Assembly (NCBI GenBank): GCA_019095985.1
Contig: CM032662.1
Span: forward strand, 37,566,435-37,630,434
Source: Streblospio benedicti
Lineage: Eukaryota; Annelida; Polychaeta; Spionida; Spionidae
Length of the DNA stretch: 64,000 nt
Direction of reading: 5' to 3'
Below are positions 12,684 through 24,700 of this stretch, one piece after another. The notes below the pieces were generated by a model. It had not been told where the DNA came from. It saw only the letters and a list, made by a program, of their open reading frames with translations, and ran no database searches. How positions within the stretch are numbered: the first letter of the stretch is position 1; every line of letters starts with the position of its first letter. The position numbers and the translations under genes were made by a program.

Positions 12684-12870
12684 ATGCATTGCATTCAAAT
12701 GTTAAGTGGGTGAATATAACTTAGTTTTTATGGCAATTTTCCAAGTTGAAAGAAGTGTCCATATGATGAGTCATTGAAAATTACATCATCATGCATTGCA
12801 TTCGAATGCTACATATAGTTAAAAATAACATTTATCATGTTAAATTTCCAAGTTTAAAGAACCATTTCCC
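12684..12870. repeat. Tandem duplication, period 107 bp
   Basis: ATGCATTGCATTC at 12684 recurs at 12791, and TTTCCAAGTT(G/T)AAAGAA at about 12739 recurs at about 12846. Both anchors give a period of 107 bp, showing one diverged tandem duplication in the Meis intron. Confidence 0.8.
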
Positions 12871-14750
12871 CAGCCACTAATGATTACTGAATCACAAGAC
12901 AATCGTCTGCACATTGTGTTCTGATGTTTGGTTAATTGAAAATACAATGCCTGCGTTATCCCTCAATGCTGTTCCCGACCACATCTATCTCATTAAAAGC
13001 AGCCACCCACGTATTAAACGCCGCCACCACGGGAGAGAATCTTCTTAAAGGCGAGCAGGAGCAAGGTATTAAAGTGAAACAGTAGCCGGTGCCATCGATC
13101 ATCCATGAATAAATCAGGGTGGGCGAAGTTGCAAAGTACACAGCGAGCTGGTATCGGTAACAGCCCCTGTCAATTATATCTATTGGCGGTGTTGGCTCAA
13201 GGTATTTGGCCCCCACCTCCCTACCCCTCCCCTGTTTGTTCCCACGTCTCCCATCGCCCATTCGCCTGACAACCAATCAAGCGTTGGCATTGACGAGATT
13301 CGACCCCTGACCCTGCCGCTTCATTGGTCACTTATCCCATTGATCCGGCGCCTATTGTCGTCGTGGAAACGGCCCACGAGAACAATACTCGCCGCCCCGG
13401 GCTGTGCCCCTCTAAGCGCCAACTGACATTTGCTTGCACACGGCGGGGATTCCCGGCGAAAATCTCAGTGACCATTTTAGGCTGGTCCGATTTCTCCTTT
13501 GTTTGTGAACACATTTGAGAATGTGTCAAAAGTCCGGTGGCATGATTAATGATCCAATTAGGGATTGGAGATCGCGGTGGCAGCGGCTTCGGTAGCATGC
13601 ATTACCAAATGGGCACGAATACAATGCGTTATAGAAGTCGGTGCCATTTCTTCACACCCATCCTACAGATAATATCAACCTGCGCTGGTCATGCAAACCT
13701 ATTGTGTTACCACTTATGGGCACACCGAGAATAATAACTAACAATGAGGAGTTGATTCTGCTCTGATTATGTTATAATTCATGAACATTTAGACCATGTC
13801 TAGAAGAAAACCTTATAGCATACACCTCTAATGATGTAACACTTGAATGAAATTGACTGCAATCTTGTAATAACAGCGTAGGGATGGATATCTATCTCTA
13901 ATAACAGTTCTGTGCCGTGTTCTTTCACTGTTATGTATAGTGAAAATGCAAACTACGAGCCCCCATTGACCATAATTGATGTGTCACCAAAGCTACATCT
14001 CCCCATCTTACAACTGTCAAGTGCAGGGCGTCTCTCCATTATGATATTATCTCCCGTCTCAGGCGGTCACTACACAGTGGTCAGTGGCGGTGATTGACCA
14101 CGACAGCCACTAATTGACCACTGGTCATTCTTAAGCCGCCATTAACACCCAGTTACCTAACTTGGCACTGCCAATACAACTTGTCTAATTCAATCCCAAT
14201 ATGCGAACGTCGACGCAGGCTGTTGGCGATTAGCACTACGACAAAGGCTGACGTCCACGACAATAGTTTGCCGTGACGACGGCCGGAAATGGGCAGGAAA
14301 TGTGCAAACCAGCTCGTCGTCAAAAGACCAATTGGTTGTCTATTGAAAAGAGGCTTTTTCACCAAAGAAAAGGTGCGAAATTAGTGGCCGCGTTGCTCAA
14401 GAAAAGCGGCGGATGCCTGGCTCAGCATGGAGGAGTCGCTTTGTGATGAATGACCGACGGACGTGCAGCGAAAGATGCATTTCCGACGCACTGCATGTTT
14501 TCTCGGCATTTTCATTAGCGCCCAATGCCGCTGGAGTGTGTGAAAACGCAATAATAGTATGCAGTGATTTTTTTGTGTGGCTCTCTGAAGCTTTTTTTTT
14601 CTTGCCATTGTATTGAAAGTGCTGGGATAAAGCAGTTGACCATTGTAGGTACTTTGTCCATTTATAAATGCACAGAAGATAAAAATATATGTAAATGAAT
14701 AACAGATTTCAAAATCACTGATACAGATGATGTATTCAATTCTAATCCAT

Positions 14751-14791
14751 TCAGTTCTCTATAGCAAGCATGTATTACTATAGAGAACTGA
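14751..14791. repeat. Perfect 14-bp inverted repeat with 13-nt loop
   Basis: TCAGTTCTCTATAG and CTATAGAGAACTGA flank a 13-base loop. There is no similarity to the MITE termini beyond a few bases. It may be a remnant of a very small palindromic element or an RNA hairpin. Confidence 0.65.
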
Positions 14792-15364
14792 GAACAGATA
14801 TTTATGAAACACAGATTAAATTGAAATTATGCCAAAATAGACACACAATGACACAGATTCTATTATTGTGGATGAGGAGCACTGTGCACAGCGGTAGACA
14901 CAGTTCACCTGTGTGGTATCTGTCTTCGCTGATACTGATGTACATAAACAGTCTGGGCCCAGCGTAATCACCAGCACATTAAACCACTATCAACAGGAAC
15001 TTGACCTGGCCTACTTTTTGACAAATTGACCACACCAGCAGCTGGAGGAGGAATCATCGTTTACTGCTTCTGCTGTAATCACACCCAGAGCTTGATGACC
15101 AGAATATGCCACGGGAATATGTTGAAGATGCTTTAATTTGCCCGTACATTCCATCATTACTACAGATGATTTAGGTAGATGCTCCTGCTGAAAGCATTAG
15201 GATAGAATGATAAAACTGTGACCTAGTAAGAAAAGCAAGAAAAATCAACAACGCATGACCTGGTGGTGGATTTTTATGGGCATTTTTCTGGCAGGTAAAT
15301 CACGTCTGCTTCTGGTTGGGGGCAGTGCTCTGGTCGTTGCCGCGGCGATGGGCTACATGGCCGC

Positions 15365-15373
15365 TGATTTATG
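15365..15373 (+). promoter_or_regulatory. Pbx-Hox-like site TGATTTATG
   Basis: This is an exact match to the 9-mer also seen at 2878 and 19153. It lies in a block that also contains Myc/E-box-free, GC-balanced sequence. Motif-only call. Confidence 0.25.
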
Positions 15374-15628
15374 ACCCACAACAAGTGTGTTTATTGTTAG
15401 TAGGTGATCACAATCCTGCTAATAAGCATCTCCTGACTGTGTGCTGCAATTCATAGCAAAACAAAGACAGTGTTAGCGTTAAAAAAAACGTTAGCGGGTC
15501 ATTATCATCAACAGTGTCTTTTCTACGTTTTATATAAGTACGTGCTTGTGTGATTTGCCCTTGGGTCCTGACCACCAAATGTGCACTGTGCTAACAGAGA
15601 GCACCCTATGTGATTGAAACAAATGGGT

Positions 15629-15657
15629 GGCCATTTTGATCGGCCATTTTGATGGCC
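15629..15657 (+). promoter_or_regulatory. Tandem GGCCATTTTGAT motif (YY1-like core)
   Basis: GGCCATTTTGAT occurs twice, 13 bases apart, followed by another GGCC. The core GCCATNTT is the YY1 consensus. A further CGCCATCTT follows at about 15698. Related GCCATTTTG/GCCATGTTG pairs occur at about 12444-12481. Confidence 0.35.
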
Positions 15658-18104
15658 CACTTCAAAGGTGTGATGGCGACCTCTGCCCTGTCATTACGCC
15701 ATCTTAGTTTCAATTTCAAATTCTCCCTCTTTTCAAACGATGCTTTTCGTAAAGCCTCTTAATCAATGCTGCTTTGTAATTATTGATGCACTTAGTTAAG
15801 GTTTAATTTTGAATCAGCCTTATAGTTTTTTTTTAAGTCACTTAATCAATGTCATTGTTTAATTGTCATTCTTCACATATTTTTTGGAAGTTTTTTTTTT
15901 CACAAGAGAAAATAAATAAAAACAAAAACAACAAAAAAGCATGTGATAGTGATTATCTCTGCGAGGGTGAACTTGACTTATTCGAGACAATCAACGCTAC
16001 CAAAATCTGTTACATCGCATGTTTAAATTGTTGAACTGATAATGGAGGGTTGGTAACATATTGGTTTTCTATTCCTTCAGATCTGTTAGCCTCACTACTC
16101 CAACGCACACCATTTGGTGGATAATTATGAAAAAAACCTTGACACTTTCACAAAAAGTATCGAGTGAATAATTACTTACTTTGTCAAGGAGTGACTTTTG
16201 CGTTTTCTATTAATTAATTATGTGTAAGTCGGCCTGTTTTAATCTCAATGGCTGGTGAGCATGTGCTTCAGCTTGTAATGTGTTGACAGTGACACACTCT
16301 CCATTTGATCTAAACACAAGCCAGCGTCATCATTTTTTGTCTACTACATTTCATTGCCAATTTTGTCTGTTGCAGTGTCTTTGATAAAACATGTTTGACA
16401 TTAGCAGCGTTGTGTAAATATAGACAATGTAGTTTTTTTATTGCTGTATGATCAGTATACAACATTTCATCTATTACCCATCAGAAAAACCATGACTAGT
16501 CCTAGGACTGCAAATATTACCTTCATAGCATAGCTTAAAAAACAATAGGTATGAATTTCTTTTTACATCATAATTGTAGTCAGTTTCATGTCTGTGGAAG
16601 TGCTTAAGGCACGAGAAATTCACAATGAAATAAATTTCATGTACCATGAAAAATCATTTATTTCATTTGATTATTTCTTAAAATACATCACCCCCAAGTG
16701 CGTGGGGACTATTCGGCCGTGTTTGGGGGGACCAGCATGGCCGGTCACGGTGGCTCAGCAGTGGCTGCCATGATTTGATTGGCTGTGATAAATCTGCGCT
16801 CTAATGGTGGGAGACGCGTCGTTGCCCTCAGGGAGCAGGCATGAATATTCTGCCGTCGTGTCCAAATGGCCAAGTCCGTCCGCACAGGGGAATTGGGGAC
16901 CAGTGCAGCACGGCCACCATCTTTGTGTCGAGCTTTGAGGAAGTATAATCTACCCCTCGTGTCCACCAGAGCACACCGACCTCTGACCCACCAGTGGCCC
17001 ATTTGCATGCTGGGAGCAGGCAGCCATTGTTTTAGAAATAGGTCAGGGTAATGAGGTCGGCCGAAAGGTCAGCGAGAGGGAGGAGCGGAGCGAATGTTAA
17101 ATCCACCTCCCCTTGATGGATCTGCACAGATTTGTGAGTGGCAGGCTGAGTGATTCGATTTTTCCAACGCATCTGGCATTTTAGCTTTTGGGGATTTGGG
17201 TTCTGTTATTATATTCGATCATTCTGGGATCCACTTTTGAATTTGGTTTTGAAAACAGCTAGGAAGTTTGCTTTTCCCTGATATGAATGTTCATTTTAGA
17301 ACATGTCAATATCAAAAACGTTGATCTTTTTGGTAATTTGAAATTAAACATGTTTTGTCCTTTGAAACTTTCAATACAAGTGAACCGTGTCATTGCAATC
17401 AAAGAACAGAACTCTGGGATCATTTACTAAGGCAGATCAGTAGCCAGACTCCAATCACACATAGCTGGCTCTGGTTTCCTTTTAATGTCCATTTCAAGCA
17501 CCTTATCAAATCTTTAATTTGAGTTGCCATGGCTACGAGTTACCTTGGCGTTACGGTGATGATAGGTGTATTAGGTGGGTGCAGCTTGAGATAGTGTGTC
17601 ATGTGTATCGGATTTATGCCCACGTTCGCAAGAAGATTACTTACATGCGCATCTCTCGCCAGCATTGCTATCTTATAACCTATTCAGCCATGGTGGGCTG
17701 ACTTTGATATCGGCTTGATCTGCCTATTTTCCACTGCTAACTTTTCCCATGTGGCTCTGATATAAGCTAAATCTTCTGTGTACATCTCGCATTGCAACGT
17801 CATCATAGAGGAAAAGTAGCAAAAAGACCAGCTGCAAACAAACAAAAAAAACTGGTCCTCCTCAGCGGTGGCCACAGCCAAGTTTATTTATTGACGTTAC
17901 TCTAGAGAGAGGAAATGGCTTAGAGAAGGGAAAAAAACGCGTAATGGCCTCGCTATCAAAACCAAATGAGATTTATGACATAAACAAGGAGTGGGCTAAA
18001 TGGCATGTATTCCCGCTACCAATGACCTCAGAAATTTGCGGTGGCTGTGTCTGGAATCTGAATCTGTATGATCGTCATATGATGGTGGAACAACCCAGAT
18101 TGGG

Positions 18105-18260
18105 CTGTAGAACCTCTCTATAAAGCCGGCCCAGGGGCTGGACTCAAGTGGTGTCAGTAGTGAAAGTTGTCTCGCTATGGAGACATGGGATTGTGAAAAA
18201 TGATCTTATTATAGAGGTGATTTCTTTACAGAGGTGACCTTAACTGGAGGTTTCGCTGTA
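18105..18260 (-). repeat. MITE family 1, copy 3 (reverse orientation)
   Basis: It is bounded by CTGTAGAACCTCTC on the left and GGAGGTTTCGCTGTA on the right. The internal ATAGAGGTGATT and CAGAGGTGACCTTA phrases are the reverse complement of the GACCACCTC phrase. Confidence 0.75.
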
Positions 18261-19152
18261 TTGGTGGCACGATCCAGATAATCCAGATAGCGTTGTGAGT
18301 GACACCCAGACCCGGGTCATGTTAGGATTAGCAGGTGATAATCACCTACAGACCACTCCCTCCTCACGCCAGGGACAGGCCATGGTGGCGGCTGTGATTC
18401 TCTGACGAATCTGACACATAATCAGCGAATTCGATTAGCTTTGTCACGTCTGAGTACAGTGACACTGTCAAGATTCTGCAATGACGAGCATTCACAATAT
18501 ATGGCTCAGGCTGCCACAGACAATAAACTGGTGTTCCTGTTGTTTCTATTGTTGTTTTATCAGCAACTACTGACCGACTGATCACTGCAGCAATAGCAGA
18601 CTGACCACACCCGTTCTGAGGCTGAGGTGTTAATGACCGGTGTCAGTCTGCTGTCTGAGTGGTCAGATAATGACCACAGTGACCACAAAGTAAACATCAT
18701 ATCCACAGCTGACCCACTGATTGGGCATTAATGGTCTGTGGGGCTTCTGTTACTGTGGCTTGCTGGGGGCCTCTGGGTAAATACAATTAAATTCAATGTG
18801 CTCTGCACTTTGTGTGTGCTAATTTTTTTCTGCTTGCAATCTCTACTACCCATAGGCCTATTAAATAGAGCCAAATGATTTGTAGGTGTAGTAACTTTTA
18901 GATCCAATGGACTTAGTGAAATGAAAAAGGAATTGTTACTACTGTATTTAAAATTGGTAATTTTTTCTTCATAATATTATATTCTTTATAGATGATCTAG
19001 TTTTTTGCTTGTACTAATATATGCATAATGCGGACCAAATTTGATCCTATTTTAAGTATATCAATATCTGCACACGCAACGCAATGTGTTATATATCCAC
19101 CCAAACTCTGTTTACTTCACATTGTTTTACCTCTATGATTATAATTAAATGA

Positions 19153-19162
19153 TGATTTATGG
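19153..19162 (+). promoter_or_regulatory. Pbx-Hox-like site TGATTTATGG
   Basis: This is the same 10-mer as at 2878-2887, in the large Meis intron. Motif-only call. Confidence 0.25.
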
Positions 19163-19937
19163 TATTTGGGTAGTATTTGGACGGCGTTTGATTTACTAGC
19201 ACCAACAAGAGGAGGGTCTTGTGTTTAAGATGACAGCACCAAATGTTGGTAGGTGTGCACACTACTACACCACGGAGGCCATGTATTTATCAAGCTTATC
19301 ACTATCACTGGTAAGTGGATAACATATGTGTGCTTTTATCAGCCAGCCAAGTGGTTCGCCCATTGAAGATCTACTCATACTTGTAACAACAATTAATCAT
19401 GGCGGCCGCAGCGGCAGAGCCTTAACCTGTCTTTGCGCAATGTGATTTCTGGCTGGTCATGTGACCTCTTGTACGGCCACTGCGTCTGTATCAGTTTTAT
19501 TGCACCGTTGATATGGCCTCAAGTGCCCGACAAGACGCTTTGATTATGAATAATAGCCCGCTACTAATTTTAATTAAATGATACTAGTGAAGAACAAAAG
19601 CGCGTACATTTGTAGCTCTTATCACAGCTCGGGCCTTGTTTGGTGACAGAAAAGCAAGGCGTTACATGAATAAATGCACTTTTTAGCTCATCATCTATCA
19701 GAATATTACAACAAGTCTTGCCGCCCGTAAATAGATGTTGATCTGTTTGAATAGTGCCTCGATCAGAATGTTGATATATAACTCTGTGTAGTAAACAACA
19801 GACATTTTGTACGATTGTAAACCATGTTGACACATAGATACATGTATGTTTTATTAAAAAATCAACAGCAGTTCATAAAGTAACAGCTGAAATAAAAAAG
19901 ACAAAAATGTTACTGTCTTACGTTACTATACACCTAC

Positions 19938-19954
19938 GTGTGTGTGTGTGTGTG
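19938..19954. repeat. (GT)n microsatellite
   Basis: An uninterrupted GT dinucleotide run of about eight units. Confidence 0.85.
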
Positions 19955-20248
19955 GTAAATAAACATAAGTTTGATTGCTACAGATTTGTCCTCTGCCAGA
20001 TTGAATGTGTTTTTTCAATAACTGTAATTCATAGTTGTAAACGTCTCTGGATGGTGTGTTTGTTGTGGTTGGTGGGTGGTAGGGCACGGGAGTGTCTGGG
20101 AGGAGATCTAAGTGGCCCGCCACCCAGCCCATTATAATGTAACTCTACGCTCAGCGGCGGGTCATTAACTCCAGTTTGGGTTTTCTCTGGCAACTCATCC
20201 AATTTTCATGGCGCCACCTTTTGGCTAAATCTAGTGCAGATGTACATT

Positions 20249-20423
20249 CAGTAGAACCTTTAAATTAAGATCATGCTCTCAAAAGAGACTTCCTGTCTTA
20301 TAAGACCATTTTTCGGTGTCTCACACCTTCATGAATAGACAACTGTGAACCGTCATACAAAGATTTGAAATTAACCTCTTGAAGTTGGCGCTAGGGTGGT
20401 CTTGATAGCGAGGTTCAATTGTA
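20249..20423 (+). repeat. MITE family 1, copy 4
   Basis: It starts CAGTAGAACCTTTAAATTAAGA and ends GGTGGTCTTGATAGCGAGGTT followed by CAATTGTA. The inverted ends and the internal CTTATAAGACCATTTTTCGG phrase match the other copies. Confidence 0.85.
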
Positions 20424-21466
20424 CATCTGGATTCAGTGAAGACACGCTGATTTCTATGCTCTTCGTTGCAAGCTTTTCTCTTTTTTCCCCCATGTTGTCA
20501 GCAGTTACGACTGCAGGGAGGTTGCAAATCTTGTAGAAATGCAAACGCCAGAAGCGGAGGCTGTGTTCACAATTGAAAACAGAGATGCAGTTGTGTCAGT
20601 TGGATTAAGCACTGCCTCCGACTTTGCTTGAAGCAGCAGCTCAAGCTATACCATGTCAGCTGTTGACAATCTGCCGATTTAAAGCCACACTAGAACATAT
20701 GTTTTGATACAGACAAGTGCCACTCGGGCCACGTTTTGGCCACGTTCAAAAGCAGTTATCTGCCGTGGGCTGAGTATTGGCAGCCGCGTGTGGTGGGTTT
20801 TGTACAGGGTGGTGAGAGGCACCAAATCTACTCACACTTTCACACGCAAAATTCAGGAGCCAGATGCAAACGTAAATCTCACGGCGAACCTGATAGAAAA
20901 ACGCGAGGGAGAAAGCTTTCTTTCTTTCTCTGCTAAACTGTAGCAGAAGTAGTAATGGTAACAATGGCAAATCATAACGGGATTTACTTTCACAATGCAG
21001 CACAATGCACAAATGAGGTTGTGCAAGGTGACCACTATTCATGCATTGTGGGCATGAAGAGATTACCCGTGACTGGCTGCTGCTGCCAGGAGGGCATTTG
21101 TTGATCAAGGGTGCTTGTTGGAATGGGATCAGTAGCTGTGGTTACCACATCGAGCACCTCTAATGTTGCCGTGACGCAACTGACCGGTGTGGTCAAACAA
21201 TTGGGTGTGAAACATGGAGAGGCTCTTGCCACGCTCCACACAACAGTGAGAGCTACTGGAACCTGATTACTTTCTTCCAATAGGTGTGACTATTTTAGAG
21301 CGAGGGTGTGAAAATTGAAGCCTCCCTTGTTTGGCACCGGCTTGCGAGTATTGTTGTGGTCATGAGAAGTCAGAAACATCTGTAGATTTGGACACATGTT
21401 GTCGTCGGTGTCGTTGTTGAATAATAGGCTGGCATTGTTATGAGGGATTATGGGTAAAAAGTAGGA

Positions 21467-21476
21467 TGATTGACAG
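21467..21476 (+). promoter_or_regulatory. Pbx-Meis composite site TGATTGACAG
   Basis: This is an exact copy of the canonical Pbx-Meis composite element. It is followed within 60 bases by AT-rich homeodomain-type motifs (TAATTAATCATGATTAA at 21512-21528 and GATTAATAATAATCA at about 21546). This is the densest homeodomain-site cluster I noticed in the intron. Confidence 0.5.
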
Positions 21477-21712
21477 GTGAGAGGGGCTTTTCCACCAGAT
21501 GAGAAGGGATAATAATTAATCATGATTAACAATAGAATGAGGTGTGATTAATAATAATCATCAATACCAGTCATGGTCAAATGATGCAGTAGCGATGATG
21601 AAATTACTTTGCACAGCAACAAAAATTATCTGTAGAAATTAAAAGTCAAGAGAAAGTGTTGAGCCGAAATGTCTACAACTGACAACATGCACGTCTCTTT
21701 GGAGTATTATAT

Positions 21713-21720
21713 ATGCAAAT
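21713..21720 (+). promoter_or_regulatory. POU octamer ATGCAAAT
   Basis: An exact octamer about 240 bp downstream of the Pbx-Meis composite site at 21467. Motif-only evidence. Confidence 0.25.
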
Positions 21721-24700
21721 CTGATAAGAACTAAGTGACTTGTCGCCATTGAGAACGATCCGTTAACTCTCATCTGTCTGTCCATCCCAGCACTTACACA
21801 GGATTTGGGCTAAATTCCCCACATAACCAGCTTTGGCTTTGTCCTTGCGACAACAATATCCCCTTCCTGTGTTTGAAACGCAAACATATTAGTTGCAAGT
21901 TGCAGCCTCCAGCACCTCTTTTGCAAACATGAGAGAGTACACACACAGTCAGCTTCTTAGTGTTTTCATGTTTCTCTAAGACCTCTTTTCTGCTATTTTG
22001 TCACAACACAGGGTCAATATTTTGGCAGGCCGGGTTTGTTAAGGCAGCGTTGACTTTGCTGTAATGATCAGGACAGTTTAGGCAACGGTGGCCATTGTCG
22101 TTTGTTTGATATTCGGATATAGAAATCATCTCCAAGGGATAAGTTGGTGTTAACGGTCACCGAGGGGAGTGCTTAGGGAAGTTGTTGATATAATCTTTCC
22201 GCTACATTTAAAAGTCAAACTTTCTATTGGCTTATGTTAATTTTTCGGCCACTACTGCGAAATGAATCTGTAAAGAATATTCTTTATATTATGCAAAGAT
22301 GAAAATAACTTCGCAGTGTTTAAATGGGTAGTAGGCACAAACCAAGACAAAACTTGGCTTGACTACGAAACGTGATTAACATTCTTGCACAGCATGAATA
22401 TTATTCTGCTAACAACAAGTCACATTAATATATGCTGGAACCATTTCCAAAGCCACGTAAAGAGGGTTCGTTTTCCTTTGCATTGAAATACTTCTCCATT
22501 CTATAGCCCCATATTGAACCCTTCCCTTTTTCCGCAGCCGTTTAATGGTGTAAGCAGAGAAGCAGCCAGCGCCAACTCTGCTTTGGCGTTTAGTGTTAAT
22601 GTATTGTTTAGGAGATTGAAGGCAGCCAAGCTTAAACGGCGAAGATAAGGCTGACAGTTTTTATGCGCAAGTTGCATGTAAGAGTTTGGGACTTGCTCTG
22701 CTACCCCGACCCCCCTGGACCCCCCTGCCGCTCACCAAATTGATATGTGGAAAGAGTATAAAGGGCTGGTGGGGTACGGAGAAGCTCTGAATATGGGAAG
22801 ACGCTGAAATGATGGGTCTGTGCCCGGACACTCACCGGGGTGATCATTACACCTACAGGGGGTCGACCTACCAATGCCGAACCCCTGTCATTAGATAAGC
22901 GTCATAAACCACAGAAAATGTCGTAGCTTGCGACTACTGCATTTCGTCTGTGCTTATGTAAAGTGTTGTCTGTCATGCCATAATACTCTATGGTTTTTTA
23001 AATGCCTCCTGCCTATAGTGCTTTACTGGGATTTGTTTGTCTTATTCCCACGCTCGGACCAAATTTGAAAGAAGGAATGGTCGCTAATTTTGGTGCTGCT
23101 GCTGCTATCATTAAATTTTAACATTAGGAAGCATTGCAATCCATTCAGCGTCCAAGTATTTCCATATTTGGTTCCAATTTTCACATACTTGTGCAGCAGC
23201 ACAATGCAAAAACAATGGTTCTGGAGGCCGAAAATGATGGCCATTCTGGTGGTCACTTTGTGGTCGCGTAATGCCCCATGTTGTGGGGTGCGGGGTCAAT
23301 TACCACTGATTATTAGCCCATCATAGGGTGCTTAGACGCTGGGTGATGGCCGGCCAGTAATGATTACTGCGCGTAAAACTGTCGGGCCCAGCAGGGTTCT
23401 TTGGTTGCTGAGATTCTCGCCCCTCCAGCACCACCATCATCTCCCACTGCACGGAATAGGAAAAGGTGCGACAAGTCTGTTGCCCGTATAAAGGCAGACG
23501 GCTTTTTAATTTACACTTCTGGGTTCCCAAGGTGTCGCTCCCCACTTGTTTGTGGGTATTAAATGCATTAAAGCTTTTAAGGGGATCTTTTTGTTGTCGG
23601 TGGAGGCAAAGTCATGCTAGCTGTGGCGAGGCAGGTGGAGGGAAGCATCTTGATGTAACAGCTGGCGTGCAAACTGTACAGCACAGAGCTTTGAAGTTTC
23701 AAATATATTGGATTTTTGCTCGCTGTTCATTCACAGGGAGTCACTGGGTCAAGGAAGTAATGATGCTTGCCATTGAATAGTAGAAAGTGTCGTTGAAACG
23801 ATACGACTCTCCTGTTTGATCTCTCACCTGATGGTGTAATTTTCATGTCTGTCAAGTGTGTAATGAAAACAAAATTAAACACTCTTGAATAAATTGATAT
23901 TATTTCGGTGCATTCATCTATGCATCAGTCTGCGTAGTAAGTGCCTTTTGCGAACATACTCAGCAGCATTAATTTCAATTAGGATGGCGATTAGAGGGGT
24001 GCAGGCCGGGCTAAGCCAGGCCACAATCTTGGCAAAGCGTGATGGCTTTTTGATGAGCACCCTAGTCGGCCAAGCCCTCCTTTCTCGGTGAAATATATGG
24101 TCATTTGGCCCCCATGTAGAATTCCATACTTGCAATTACCCAACACGGGTGCTGGCATTTTTATTGCTTTTTCCATGGTCACGTTGCAATACCCTAAACA
24201 GAATGCTGCCTAGTTTTGTCTGAAAAATGTAGTGGAGTTTCCAAACCGTGTGATTGAAATCTATAATGTAATTCACTTAAGCAAATACCGAATCACTATC
24301 AGTGGAAAGAAAAGAAAAATTATGAATTCATGAAGTGAGATTTTACCTTTTTTTTCATTGTCACTATGTCAACAAAATTGACAATACAAATATTAAAAAT
24401 ACTTTCAAAATCACGGTCTCAATTTCCTCCAATCATGTCAGCTCATCAGCGGTGTTTTTCTGAGGAAAAGGCAGATCACAGTTAACTTGTTGTTACCCAC
24501 TGAAGGCCCCGTAGTGCAGTGATTCAGTCCCAGCTAATCCCACACAACTCTCTTGGCAGAATCAATCTAGCAAATGATGCCTTTATGATGGTCTTTCTGG
24601 CCGCCAATGCTGATATGAGTGATGCTGGTGGGTAATTTGGACAAGTGAGGACGCCCATCGCTGAGCCGGGGATTTGTCGTTGTTATACAGGTTACCAACC

